DNA of 64,000 nt from Acephala macrosclerotiorum (GCA_014904845.1 MU119267.1:65672-129671), one strand, 5' to 3'. Counted from the stretch's first letter, positions 25,635 to 39,829 are shown. The notes: a model not told the origin generated them from the sequence alone. Made by a program: numbers and translations.

Positions 25635-27145
25635 CTTCGCCAAGAAACTAGCGATCGCGCTTTATTCGATCAATAGATTTTTATCGTCTTATAAATCATA
25701 CAAATAAATAAGAATGAAAATTGAAAATATTAACGCTATTTAAAATCTGATCGTAGAATCAATCGATTCAAGCAAAATTTACGCGCGTAAAGAGTACTAG
25801 TAAGTACTGCGAGCGAGTACTACAATTAATCAGTGTTGAGTATTGAGAATTTAAAATAAGACACTTAGAGACTGAGCGGTTCAATTGATTAAGTGTAGCT
25901 GTATAAAGGCCGCGCGCAGTCGTTTGCAATCGCCGAGAATCGAGAGTTTTAATGTTCTTATGAACTTAGATTCATTTGCTAATCGATTATCATTGGACGT
26001 CAAAGTTTTAGACATGCAATAATTGCGTAGCGCGCGCTATTAGCAAACCGCTAGTATTATTGGCAATTAATTAGCATATAAAATTTTTTCTTGATATATA
26101 TTCTATTAATTTATATAATAACAAATTAATAAAATCGTTTAAAATTTGAAATTTAACGATATTTAATCGAGTTTTAATTTATTTTTAAATTTTATATAGT
26201 TTAAATTAATTAATATATTATAATTATAAACGTAATACGATTGTACGTAAATTAAAATTTTAATATTTTTTATTAAATCGATTATATATTAATTCGAAAT
26301 TACTATATAATTATTTTTATTATAAAATTTTTAATAAATCAATTAAATCGTTTTATTTAAATATTTCGATTAAATTTAAATAAAATAATTTATTATTAAA
26401 AATGTTAATATAACGTATATATAAAAAAATTAATATTAATTTTTAAATCGAATAAATAATAAATTAAATAAATAATAAATCGAATAAATAAAAAAAATTT
26501 TTTCGTTCGAAAAAAAAAATTCGTTTAACGATTTATAAACGAATTAATAACGAACGAATTTTTTTTTTTTTATTTGATATATATTTTATTTTATAAATTT
26601 TATAAAAAATTATAAAATTTTCGATTTTAATAATTTATTTGTATTTTAAATTTTAAATTAAAAACTTTTAATTTAAATATTTTATTAAAATAATTATTCG
26701 ATTTTTATCGAATAATAAAAATTAATAAATTAATAAATTTTTTAATATTTTAAATAAAAACGTATTTTTAAAATTTTATATTAAAAAATTTTTTTTTAAA
26801 ATTTTCGTTTTTTATATTAAATTATTATAATCGATTTAATTAATTTAAATTATTTTATTTAATATTAAATAAATATTTTAATATTTAAAATAATAATTTA
26901 TTTATTATAAAATTTTATATTAAAATTTTTTTTTTTTAAAATTTTCGTTTTTTAAAATTTTTTTTTTTTATATTCAATTATTATAATCGATTTAATTAAT
27001 TTAAATTTTTTTTTTAAATATATAATTTTAAAAAAAAACTTTTTAAAATTTTTTTTCGAAAATTATATAATTATAAAATTAAATTTCAACGTTTTATTAT
27101 TTAAATATTTTAAATAAAAACGTATTTTTTATGAAATTTTATATT
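25182..27145 (+). repeat. First copy of an exact 1964-bp direct duplication abutting the gap
   Basis: Bases 25182-27145 recur at 27156-29119 at a constant offset of 1974, with no difference in any segment I compared. The copies are separated only by the ten Ns. Confidence 0.9.
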
Positions 27146-27155
27146 NNNNNNNNNN
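27146..27155. other. Assembly gap (10 N)
   Basis: Ten Ns sit exactly between the two copies of the 1964-bp duplication. This indicates a scaffold join of two contigs whose ends overlap but were not merged. Confidence 0.95.
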
Positions 27156-29119
27156 AGTATTAATTTAAAACTAAATATTTAAATATTTGAAATTTATAAT
27201 TTATAGTATTTATTTAGTTTATTATAAAAGTTTCAAGTAAATCTATCGAGTGCGTATTAAAATATTAAATTGTAAAATTGAAAATTATTGAGTTTTTATT
27301 AGAAAAAATATTTTTTATTAATCGTTTTATCGAAAAATACGTACGTTAATAGTACTATTAGCGAGTCAATAGTAATTTAATCGATTACTAGTACTATTAA
27401 TTATTTTAATCTAGTATTAATAGTACTAATCTAGTGCCAATAATATTAAAGTATTACTAATAGTATTAATTTAAAATTAAATATTTAAATATTTGAAACT
27501 TATAATTTATAGTATTTATTTAATCTATTATAAAAGTTTCAAGTAAATTTATCGAGCGCGCATTGAGATATTAAATTACAAAGTTGAAAATTATTGAGTT
27601 TTAATATTCTTCGCCAAGAAACTAGCGATCGCGCTTTATTCGATCAATAGATTTTTATCGTCTTATAAATCATACAAATAAATAAGAATGAAAATTGAAA
27701 ATATTAACGCTATTTAAAATCTGATCGTAGAATCAATCGATTCAAGCAAAATTTACGCGCGTAAAGAGTACTAGTAAGTACTGCGAGCGAGTACTACAAT
27801 TAATCAGTGTTGAGTATTGAGAATTTAAAATAAGACACTTAGAGACTGAGCGGTTCAATTGATTAAGTGTAGCTGTATAAAGGCCGCGCGCAGTCGTTTG
27901 CAATCGCCGAGAATCGAGAGTTTTAATGTTCTTATGAACTTAGATTCATTTGCTAATCGATTATCATTGGACGTCAAAGTTTTAGACATGCAATAATTGC
28001 GTAGCGCGCGCTATTAGCAAACCGCTAGTATTATTGGCAATTAATTAGCATATAAAATTTTTTCTTGATATATATTCTATTAATTTATATAATAACAAAT
28101 TAATAAAATCGTTTAAAATTTGAAATTTAACGATATTTAATCGAGTTTTAATTTATTTTTAAATTTTATATAGTTTAAATTAATTAATATATTATAATTA
28201 TAAACGTAATACGATTGTACGTAAATTAAAATTTTAATATTTTTTATTAAATCGATTATATATTAATTCGAAATTACTATATAATTATTTTTATTATAAA
28301 ATTTTTAATAAATCAATTAAATCGTTTTATTTAAATATTTCGATTAAATTTAAATAAAATAATTTATTATTAAAAATGTTAATATAACGTATATATAAAA
28401 AAATTAATATTAATTTTTAAATCGAATAAATAATAAATTAAATAAATAATAAATCGAATAAATAAAAAAAATTTTTTCGTTCGAAAAAAAAAATTCGTTT
28501 AACGATTTATAAACGAATTAATAACGAACGAATTTTTTTTTTTTTATTTGATATATATTTTATTTTATAAATTTTATAAAAAATTATAAAATTTTCGATT
28601 TTAATAATTTATTTGTATTTTAAATTTTAAATTAAAAACTTTTAATTTAAATATTTTATTAAAATAATTATTCGATTTTTATCGAATAATAAAAATTAAT
28701 AAATTAATAAATTTTTTAATATTTTAAATAAAAACGTATTTTTAAAATTTTATATTAAAAAATTTTTTTTTAAAATTTTCGTTTTTTATATTAAATTATT
28801 ATAATCGATTTAATTAATTTAAATTATTTTATTTAATATTAAATAAATATTTTAATATTTAAAATAATAATTTATTTATTATAAAATTTTATATTAAAAT
28901 TTTTTTTTTTTAAAATTTTCGTTTTTTAAAATTTTTTTTTTTTATATTCAATTATTATAATCGATTTAATTAATTTAAATTTTTTTTTTAAATATATAAT
29001 TTTAAAAAAAAACTTTTTAAAATTTTTTTTCGAAAATTATATAATTATAAAATTAAATTTCAACGTTTTATTATTTAAATATTTTAAATAAAAACGTATT
29101 TTTTATGAAATTTTATATT
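27156..29119 (+). repeat. Second copy of the exact 1964-bp duplication
   Basis: The copy starts immediately after the Ns and ends where the first copy is cut by them. It is probably the same genomic DNA represented twice. The sequence after 29119 then continues the true chromosome. Confidence 0.9.
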
Positions 29120-31345
29120 ATTAAAATTTTTTTTTTTAAAATTCTCGTTTTTTATATTAAATTATTACGATTAATTTAATTATTTTTAATTATTTTAAAA
29201 AAAAATTTTTTAAAAAATTTTTTAAAAATTATATAATTATAAAAATATTTAATATTTAAAATAAAAATATATTTAAAAAATTTTTAATATTTTTTATCGA
29301 AAAAATAAAATTATCGATTTTAATATTTAAAATATAAACGTATTTAAAAATTTTATAATTATTATTTTTATTAAATATAATTATATTTTATTAATTTATA
29401 TAATAACGAATTAATAAAATTATTTAAAATTTAAAATTTAAAAATATTTAATTAAATTTGAATTTATTTATAAATTTTATATAATTCGTATTAATAAATA
29501 ACTTTTAATTATAATCGTAATATAAATCGAAATTTTAATATTTTTTATCGAATTAATTATATATTAATTCGAAATTAATATATAATTATTTTTATTATAA
29601 AATTTTTAATAAATCAATTAAATCGTTTTATTTAAATATTTCGATTAAATTTAAATAAAATCGTTTATTGTAAAAAATATTAATATTACATACATATAAA
29701 AAAATTAATATTAATTTTTAAATCGAATAAATAATAAATTGAATAAATAATTAAATATAAAAATAAAATTATATATATTTAATCGATTTAAAAAACGTAA
29801 TACATAAAAAATTATATAAATATTTTTAAATTTATTATATATAATTAAAAATTAAATAATAATTTAATATAAATTTTAATATTAATTAATACGTAATTTA
29901 ATAATCGTTTTTATATAATATAATAAAAAAATAAAAAAAAATAAAAAAAAATAAAAAATATATTAAATAATTATATTTAAATTTTTAATATTTAATTAAA
30001 AAATCGATTATTAATTAATAAATAAATTCGATTAATAAAAATATTAAAACTTTCGATTTTCGAACGATTATAAACGATTATACGCGATTTTTATACGATT
30101 TTTATATAATTATATTTAATTAATTAAATTGTTTAATTTTTAAATATTTTAATTTAAATTTTTAATATCGAATAATACAATAATTCGCATATTAGATCGG
30201 TATTTTTACACGTATAAATTTTATTTAAATCGATCGATTTTATAATTGAATTTTAAATAATATTAATATTTTTAATTTTTAATTTTATTTATTTATATAA
30301 TTTATAAAATAATAAAAATTTATTAATCGAATAAAACGCGATTATTAGTTTATATATAAATTTTAATAAAAAATATTAAAATTTAATAATTTTTAATTTT
30401 ATAATTTAATATTTTAATATGTATTTAATAAATTTTTTTAAAAATTTTATAATAAATTAAATAAATACTATAAATTATAAATTTCAAATATTTAAATTTT
30501 TAATTTTAAATTAATATTATTAATATTAAATTAATATTATTAATATTAAATTAAAATAATTAATAATATTAATAATCGATTAAATTACTATTAATTCGTT
30601 AATAATTTTATTAATATATGTATTTTTCAATAAAACGATTAATAAAAATTTTTTTTTTTAATAAATAATATTTTTTTAATTTATATTTATATTAATATTT
30701 TTTTTTATATTTTTAATAAAATTTTTAATATTTAAAATAAAAACGTATTTTTAATATAATTTTATATTAAAATTTTTTTTAAAATTTTTACTTTTTATAT
30801 TAAATTATTACGATTAATTTAATTTTTTTAAATTTTTTTTTTAATATATATTTTAAAAAAAACTTTTTAAATCTTTTTTTAAAAATCATATAATTATAAA
30901 AATATTTAATATTAAATAAATTTTTTTAATTATTCGTTTTAAAAATTAATATTAATTTTTATTAAATTACGTATAATTTATATAATTCGAATTATTTTAA
31001 TTATAAAAAAAATATTAAATTTAATTAATTTATTAAAAATTTTACAATTATATAATTTTAAAATAATATATAATTATTTTAATAAAAAATATTAAAATTT
31101 AATTAAATATTTTTAAATTTTAAATTTTAAAAAATTTTATTAATTCGTTATTACATAAATTAATAAAATATAATCGTATTTAATAAAAATTATAATTATA
31201 AAATTATTTAAATACGTTTTTATTTTAAATATTAAAATATTAATATTTTAAAATTTTATTTTTATTAATTTTATAATTATATAATTTTTAAAAAAAAAAT
31301 TTAAAACTTTTTTTTTTAATAAATATAATTATAATAATTTAATAT
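29120..31345. repeat. RIPped forward and inverted fragments of the dispersed repeat
   Basis: From 29120 to about 29750 the sequence continues the forward repeat, including the tail that ends in the AAATCGAATAAATAATAAATT block. From about 30330 to 31345 the sequence is the reverse complement of units seen at 24740-25330, in heavily RIPped form. The region between about 29800 and 30330 is unassigned AT-rich DNA. Confidence 0.55.
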
Positions 31346-31552
31346 TATAAATATAATATTAATTTAATAATTACGTACAATATTAATTTTAATTCGAATT
31401 AATATCGTTTTATTAAAATTGAGATTATATTTTTTTAATTTTTGCGTATTTTTTTAAAAAATTAATTATAATTTAACGAATATAATTAAAATTATTTTGT
31501 ATTTTCATTTTTAGTTTATTATTAATAATAAGTATTTTTAGTAATACTAATA
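31346..31552 (+). repeat. Left LTR (fully RIPped)
   Basis: It starts TATAAATATAAT, which is TGTAAATACAAT of the right LTR after G-to-A and C-to-T changes. Confidence 0.8.
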
Positions 31553-34500
31553 TTAATTAATAATTGTTTTTTAATTACGAAATAATAAAATTTTTATTTA
31601 AAAAAAACTATTTTAAAAAATATATTAAAAAAAATTTATTTTACGTTTTTAAATATTATCGAATTATAAGATTTACTTTTTACGAAAACGAAATTTTAAT
31701 ATTATACAAATTTTTAAAAATTCGATCAAATAATTAATTAGATTATTATATTTATTATTTAATTCAAATTTATATTATTATATAAAACAATTAAATTTAT
31801 AAAAAATTTAATTAATTAATTAATTAAATAATTATATTTATTATTTAATTAAAATATTATTAAAAATTTATTTATTTTTATTTTAATAAATATAATTTTA
31901 TACGTTTAATTATTTAATTTAAAAACGTAATAATAATATTTTAATATTTTAATTTTTTAATATTATTACGAATTTTAATTTTTTTTAATTCGAATTAAAT
32001 CGAATTTAAATAATAAAATATTACTTGAAATAAAATCGAAATATAATTATAATAAAACGAAATAAAAAAAATTATTCGATTTTACATCGAAAATTTTCAA
32101 TAAAAAATAAATTAATAAATTTATTTTATATATAATAAAATTTTATAAAAAAAAAAATTGTATTAACGATATATTATAAAATTATTTTCGAGAGAACTTT
32201 ATAAAATATATAAAAAAAATATGTTTTCGTTTCGTTTTTCGATCAAATAATACTTAGTAAAATTCGTATCTCGCGAGTATATTTTTATTTTTTTTTGTTT
32301 TTACGTTTATTACGTTTGTTTTATACTCGATCGAAAATAACTATTAATTTAAATTTATTTTAAATTTATTTAACGATTTAAATTTGAAATTAAAAAATTT
32401 TAATTTGAACGTTTTATAAGTATTTAAAATTGAAATAATTCTCGTTAATACGAAAAAAATAATTCGTTTAAAAAAACGTTTTTTTAAAATCGAATAAATT
32501 AATCAAAACTTTATATTAAAAAAATACTCTTTGAAATTTCTATTTTTTATATTGAGTTTTTACGATTAATTTAATTGATTTTAAATAATTATTAAAACTA
32601 TACTTATTAAAAAAAGATTTTTTAAAAATTCTTTTTGCGATCTACGGTTTTTTAAGTCTATATTACGATATTATTAATCGCATTTCTTTGACGTAAATTT
32701 TGTCGAGCGATAAAAACTTTTTAATAAACGCAAATTACGATTTACGACATTTTACAAGTTTTATTTAAATTGCGTAACAATTACTAATTCAAATAAATTA
32801 CAATTGAAAATATAAATAATTTAAATATAAATTCAATTTATAAATTAATTGTAATAAATTTATTACATTTATAAATAAGCAAATAAAATCGTAAAATTAT
32901 TAAAATTTTAATATTTTTAAATTCGATTATATTATAATTTTAAATGTTTAAAGTATTTTAATTTTTTTTTCGAGCGTTTTAAATTAATTATTTTCGATCG
33001 AAATTAAATATAGTATTTTTTATATTTATATTTTATAAATTTTAATTTAATTAAATTTTGTAAATTTTGTTTAATATATTTTATTAAAATAATTATAAAA
33101 AATAAAATAAATTAAAAAAAAATCAAAATCTATTTCTAAATCGTAAAATCTTATTTTTAAACTCGAAAATCGAAATAAATTCTCAATTGCTAATAACGAC
33201 GTAAAAATAATCACGGGATTTAAAAGTTTTCTACGAATAAAAATCGTTTTTCTTTTTTTATTTTACGTTACGTTAAACAAATATTATTTTTAGTAAATAT
33301 AAAACTTATTAAAAATTTACGAGATTATTTTTATAATAACGAAGTTTTTATAATTATAAATAAATAATCGATTATTAAAAAACTCGAAAAATTTATTAAT
33401 AATAATAAATATTATAAATAAATAAAAAATAAAATTAAAATTTAAATAAAAAAAAATAAATTCAATTTAAAATATAATTTAAAATACGTTTAATTTGTAT
33501 TATTTTAATATTTATTATTTTCGATTTTATTATTTTAAATTTTATTATTTTAAAATATATAATTATTTAAAAATACATTATTTAATTAAATATTTTATTT
33601 TATATATTTTTAATTTATAAATTAATATTATTTTTAATCGAATATAAATATTATTTTTAATAATAATTTTTATTCTCGATTATTTAATATATTTTAATAA
33701 TTAAATTAATCGAATTTATTTATTAAATTAATTACAAATTTAATAAAAATTTATAATAACGATAAAAAATACAAAAAAAAATTATATAATATTATTAAAA
33801 TTAAATTTCGAATTTTTTACGATTATTATTATAAAATTAGTATATTTAAAAATTAATATATTAAAAAAAATTTTATAATATTTAAAAAATAAATTATTTT
33901 ATTTTATTATAAAAAACTTATTAAACGAAATTATAAGTTTATATTTATAATAATTTTAATTAAAATATCTTTCGAAATCGAGAAAAATTAATAATTATAT
34001 ATATTTTTATAGAAAAATATTATATTTTTACAAATTATTTCAAAGAATTTATCGAAGATTAAATTAAAATATTTTTAATTATTATTCGAGTAATTATAAA
34101 AAATTTAAAACGATTTATCTTTGAAATATTAAATAAAATACAATTTTCGCGATTAAATTATTAATATTTATTAAAGTATTAAAAAGTACAATTTCGTATT
34201 ATATAAATTTATTAGTATTTTCAAAAGCGTTTACGTTAAACTACATTTTACAATTAATATTATAACGCGTTTATATAAAATATAATAATATTTTATTATT
34301 TTCGATTAAAATAAAAATAATAAAAACGAATACGAAAAATATAATTAAAATTAAATTAATTATATATACGAAAAACGTAATAAAAAATAAAAACAAAATC
34401 GAAAAAAATTTCGCGACGAATATCGTAAAAAACGTAAATATTAAAAAGAATTATATTAAAAAAATATTATATTTATAATAAATCGAAATATTAATTAATA

Positions 34501-37500
34501 AAATATTTAATAAATAAACGATAATAAATTTACGATCGATTTCAATAATAAATTCAATTTAAAATAAATCGAAAAATTATTATTATTTATTATTAAAAAT
34601 TTTTCGTAAATTATAAAAATATTAAAAGTTTAAAAAATAAAAAAAACTAAAAATTCGATTAATTATTTATAAATATAAAAATCGAAAACGAATATAATTA
34701 TTTTATTATAAAATTTAAAAAAATTAATAGTATTTAAATAATAATTATTTTAAACGATTAATTTATTCGTTATATAATTACGAAAAAAAATATATTTAAT
34801 ATTTTATTATTATAATTCGAATCGAAAAAAAGTTTATTTTTTTATTTTTAAAAATTAATATTTATTAAAAGTTTTTTAAAGTATTATATTAAATAATAAA
34901 ATTATTAAAATATCGATTATCGAATAATTATAATTTTTAGTACTATAAAAACTTAATTATAAAATTTAATAATTTTAAAAATATTTTAATTTAAAAAAAT
35001 AAAATTGTTTTTATTATACGAAAATAAAAATATTTTTAAATATTATTATATTAATCGAAAAAAAATTTAATTTGAAATTATTTTATCGATATCGAATTAT
35101 ATTAATTATATAAACACTTTAAACATTTATTAATATAACGTTTTATAAAAGTTTTTTAACGAGTCAATTATAATATAAATATTAAATATTATTATTATTA
35201 TTATTATTATTAAATATATAAATAATTTTTTAAAAAATTTAAATTTATTTTATAAAATAATTATAAATTTAATTATTTAATTATTATTAATATTTTATAT
35301 TTAAATAAAAAATTAATTTTATAAGTAATAAACTCGTTTATAATATTTTAAATTGTTAAATTTTTAAAAAATATATTTATAAAAACGATATAAAATATTT
35401 TTCGTATATATTAAATCGATACGTATTAAAAATTATTTAATTATTTCGTTTATAACGTGAAAAAAAAATTTTAATTTATAGAGTTTCAATAAAACGTTAA
35501 AAAAATATTTATCGAAATTTATAATAATATAAAAAAAAATAGAAAAATATTATATTTTATTATATTAAATTTATAAAATTATTCGTAATAAATTAATTAA
35601 AAAATAAATCAATAAAAAAATAATTTTATAAATAGTAATTAAAATTATAAACGATTTAATAAAATCGAACAATATTATATTTATATTATTAATCTTTGAA
35701 ATATATTTTAAAATAATTAGTAATAATACGTTATTATTATTAATTATTAAAAAAATTAAAATAATTCGAATAATTATTAAAAAAATATATCGTTTATATA
35801 TTAAACGTTAAATTAATAACGCGCTCGTAATAAGAAATAATTTAAATACGAAATTTACGTTAAATTTTTTAATTTTTTTAAATATATACATTTAATATAA
35901 AAAAAACAAATAAAAAAAATTATATTAATTATTAGCGATTAATAATAAAATATATATAATTAATATATTTTACAAGTTAATTAATTTTCGATTTATAATT
36001 ATTAAATCGTATTATATAAAAAAAGAAATATTAGAAATTTAAAACGACGATTAAAACGATAATTAAAATCGTAATTAAAATTTTTTTTTTGTATTTTTTT
36101 CGTCGAACGAATTAAATAAAAAATTAATTTAACGATATAAATAAAAACGTTTAAAAAAATCACGTAATAAAAACGTATTTAATAAAGAATAATATTTTAT
36201 TAAAAAAAACGACGAAAATTTCAAAAATTTTAACGAGTAATTTATTATTATTATTATTAAAAAAAATTAAAATTTTTATAATATTTATAATAAAAAAAAA
36301 AAAAATCGATATAATATTTTTTTTAAAATTATTAAAAAAAAATACGATTACAATTTTTAAATAATTATTTAAAGCGTTTTAAAAAAAAAAAATCGATAAT
36401 TTGATTATAAATTTTTTTTTTAATTTTATCGAATACGATTCGATCGAATACGTTAAAATTCGTATTTTTAATTCGAGATTAATTAACGAAATTAAAAATA
36501 AAACTATCGATATTTTTTTTAATTTAATTTAAAAATAAAAAAAATAAAATATAATTTCGAAATATTATTTAAATTTATATACAATTAATAATAATTTTTT
36601 AACGATTTATATTAATACATTTATTAAAAAAAATACGTTATTTATATTCGTTAAATATAATTATAATAATTTTAAAGTTTTTATATAATATTATTAAAAT
36701 AAAAATATATTAATAAATTACGTATTATAAATACTATAAAAAAATCTATTAATAATTATATTAATATACGATTTTTATTTTTTAATTACAATTATTAAAA
36801 GATTTTTCGACGTTATTAAAATATAAATCGATAATACGTTTATATTAATAAAAAAAAAAATTTAATAATATTAAATTTTTAATTAAATTTAAAACAAATT
36901 TAATTTTAGAAATATTATTAATCTTTAATAAATATATTTTAATTAAATACGAAAATATAATTTATTTATAATAAAAAATTTAAAATAAAAAATTTAAATT
37001 AATAAATATTAAATTTTTAAATTTATAAATTAAATATTAAAAATAGTATATTAAAAAAGTTTATTTTATTATAATTTATTAATTAAAAATAGTATTCGAT
37101 TTATTTATTACTATTTAATATTAAAATTTAATAAAAAAAAAACTATTATATTAAATAAAAAATTAAAATAATAAATTAAAATTTTAAATCGAAAATTTAA
37201 ATATATTATTTTAAATTTATTTACGATGAAATTTTTCATTTTTATCGACGATTTATTTATAAATAATAAAAATTTTAATTTTTAAATTAAATATAAAATT
37301 ATTTTAATAAATAAATAATAATTAAACGATAAAAAATTCGAAATTAAAATTTTATTAAAAATAAACACGTTATTAAAAACGTTTTAATTTTGAAAATATA
37401 TAATATAATAAAAAAAATCGATATAACGATTATAATCGAATTTATTATTAATATAATTATTTAATAATTCGATATTTTTAAGATTTCGATAATCGTTTAT

Positions 37501-38088
37501 ATAAATTTATATTCGTTTAACAAATATTTAATCAAATTAAAAACGATTAAAAAAAAGCGTTTTATAATCGATATTATAATTTTTCGTTAATTGTATAAAC
37601 GTAAAAAATTATAAGAAATTCAATAAATTAACGATTAAAATAATTTAATAAATATTATAATAAAATTAATATTTAATAAAATTTTAAAAAAGTTTTTAAA
37701 TACGAATTATTTTAAAATTCGAATAAAAAAATAAATTAAAAAAAGAAAAAACGATAAAAATAATATAAAAAATTAAAAAAAATATTTATTAAAAAAAAAA
37801 AATAAAATAAAAAAAAAAATTTTTATATTATATTTTAAAATTTTTATTATTTGATTTATAAAATTAAAAAAAAAAAAAATTTTAATTTCGACGTTTATAA
37901 TTTTTAACGAATTTTAAAAACGGTATTAATTTATTAACGTTATTTTTAAAGTTTTATTATATAATTTTTATATTTAAAATATTAGCGAGTTTTATATATT
38001 AATAAATTATAATAAAAAATAAAAATAAAAACTTTTTTTTAATTAATTAAACTAATTAAATTCTCGTTACAAAGAAAAAATTACTAAT

Positions 38089-38275
38089 GTAAATACAATA
38101 TTAGTTTAATAGTCACGTGCGATGCTAGTCCTAATCCGGACTAGTGCCGTCTCGCTAAAGTTGAGATTATATTTTTTTAAAGAATTAATTATAATTTAAC
38201 GAATATAAATAAAATTATTTTATATTTTCGTTTTTAATTTATTATTAGTAATAAGTATCTCTAGTAATACTAATA
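38089..38275 (+). repeat. Right LTR (first third not RIPped)
   Basis: It begins TGTAAATACAATATTAG and keeps a GC-rich stretch to about 38165 (CACGTGCG, CCGGACTAG). All of these are transitions in the left LTR. The end reads GTAATACTAATA in both copies. Confidence 0.8.
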
Positions 38276-39829
38276 AATATAAAAAACGAAAATTTTAAAA
38301 AATATTTTTTCAATATAAAATTTTATTAAAAATACATTTTTATTTAAAATATTAAAATTATAAAATATTAAAATTTAATTTTATAATTATATAATTTTTA
38401 ATAAAATTTTATATTAAATTTTTTTTTTTAAAATTTTTATTTTTTATATTATATTATTATAATCGATTTAATTAATTTAAATTATTTTATTTAATATATG
38501 ATTTTAAAAAAAAATTTAAAATTTTTTTTAAAAATTTTATAATTATTAAAATATTTAATATTTAAATAAATATTTTAATAATTAAAATTAAAATATATTT
38601 AAAAATTTTATAATTGTTATTTTTATTAAATATAATTGTATTTTATTAATTTATATAATAATAAATTAATAAAATCGTTTAAAATTTAAAATTTAATTTA
38701 TTTATAAATTTTATATAATTTGAATTAATTAATATAATTATATATAAATTAAAAATTTAATATTTTTTATTAAATCGATTATATATTAATTTAAAATTAT
38801 TACGTAATTATTTTTATTATTAAATTTTTCATAAATTAATTAAATTATTAAATTTAAATATTTTAATTAAAATTTAATATTTTTCGTTTATAATTAAAAT
38901 AATTCGTATTATATAAATAATACGTAATTTAATAAAAATTAATATTATTTTTAAATTCGATTTAAAAATATATATTTATTAATTATTTAAATTTAATTTA
39001 AAAAAATTTATATTTAAATTAATATTAAAATTTTATATTTTTTTAAAATAAAATAATATTATTTTTAATAAATAATAATTAAATTAAATAATAATAATTA
39101 ATAAAATATAAATATTAATTTTTTATTTGTATTTTAATATAAATCATTATATATAATTACGTATAATATTTTTAATCGATTTATTTATTAAATAATTTTA
39201 AATTAAATTTTTAAAAAATTTAATAATATATTTAATATATAAATATTATACGAATTTATATTCGAATAATTTTTTTTTTATTTATAAAAAATAAATTATA
39301 TTATTAAAATAATTTTTAAATATTTTAATTAAAAAAAATTTATATTTATTATATTTTTATTTATTTTTTATATTTTTATACGTATATTTCAAAACGAATT
39401 TCAAAATAATATAATTATTAATATTAATCGAATTATTATTAAATTAATTTTTTAAATTAATTTTTTTTAATAATTGTTTTTTATTTATTTTATAATATAA
39501 TTTTAATAATTATAAATAAATAATAATAAGTTTTTTAAAAATATTATATATTAAATTAATAAATTAAAATTTTTATAATAAAAAATAAAATATTAAAAAT
39601 AAATAAAAAATTTATAATTTATAATAAATAAAATTAAAAAATTAAAAATTGTAATATAAAATAAAATAAAATTTTTATTTTTATATTAATATTAAAAAGT
39701 TTATTTTAGCTTTTAAAAATTTATTTGAACTTTTTAATTTTTTTTATTAAATATTAATTTTATTAAAAATCGTATTATTAAAATAATTATAATTTTAATA
39801 TTATACTAAGAATAATAAAAATCGAGCTA
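38276..39829. other. AT-rich RIP block with dispersed-repeat fragments
   Basis: 38276-38390 continues the inverted repeat copy that was split by the LTR element. 38400-38960 is a forward RIPped copy of the ~204-bp units and tail. 38960-39790 has no assignable content. Confidence 0.55.

Larger units (their letters stand above)
24187..26490 (+). repeat. Best-preserved copy of a dispersed repeat family with palindrome and tandem units
   Basis: In order, the copy has a GC-rich palindrome (24205-24252), an AT-leaning stretch, two ~204-bp tandem units with CTGGGACC-type blocks (24479-24870), and two ~308-bp tandem units (25020-25634). A tail extends to about 26490. RIPped copies of the same order are seen at 28464-29750, and partial copies at 30700-30905, 32190-32640 (inside an LTR element) and 38390-38960. 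Copies at about 29800-31345 are inverted. No coding capacity is visible, so it could be a non-autonomous element or a subtelomere/centromere-type repeat. RIP increases from left to right within this copy. Confidence 0.65.
31346..38275 (+). mobile_element. LTR retrotransposon, probably Ty1/copia type, RIP-inactivated
   Basis: The element is 6930 bp and flanked by the 5-bp duplication AATAT (31341-31345 and 38276-38280). LTRs at 31346-31552 and 38089-38275 align base for base apart from one ~20-bp indel, and almost all differences are C-to-T or G-to-A in the left copy. A purine run (AAAGAAAAAA) precedes the right LTR, supporting plus orientation. At 37239-37253 a frame reads FIDDL, followed in frame 24 codons later by LNDKKFEIK. 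This matches the YVDD...F-E-M-K spacing of copia reverse transcriptase. Everything else is full of stops. A copy of the dispersed palindromic repeat is nested at about 32190-32640. Confidence 0.75.

Noticed and set aside
27156..29119. True recent segmental duplication
   Set aside because: The copies appear identical and are separated only by the ten Ns; an assembly overlap explains this better in a RIP-active genome.
11641..39790. Centromere
   Set aside because: A long AT-rich RIP block could be a centromere core, but sequence alone cannot separate that from ordinary heterochromatin.
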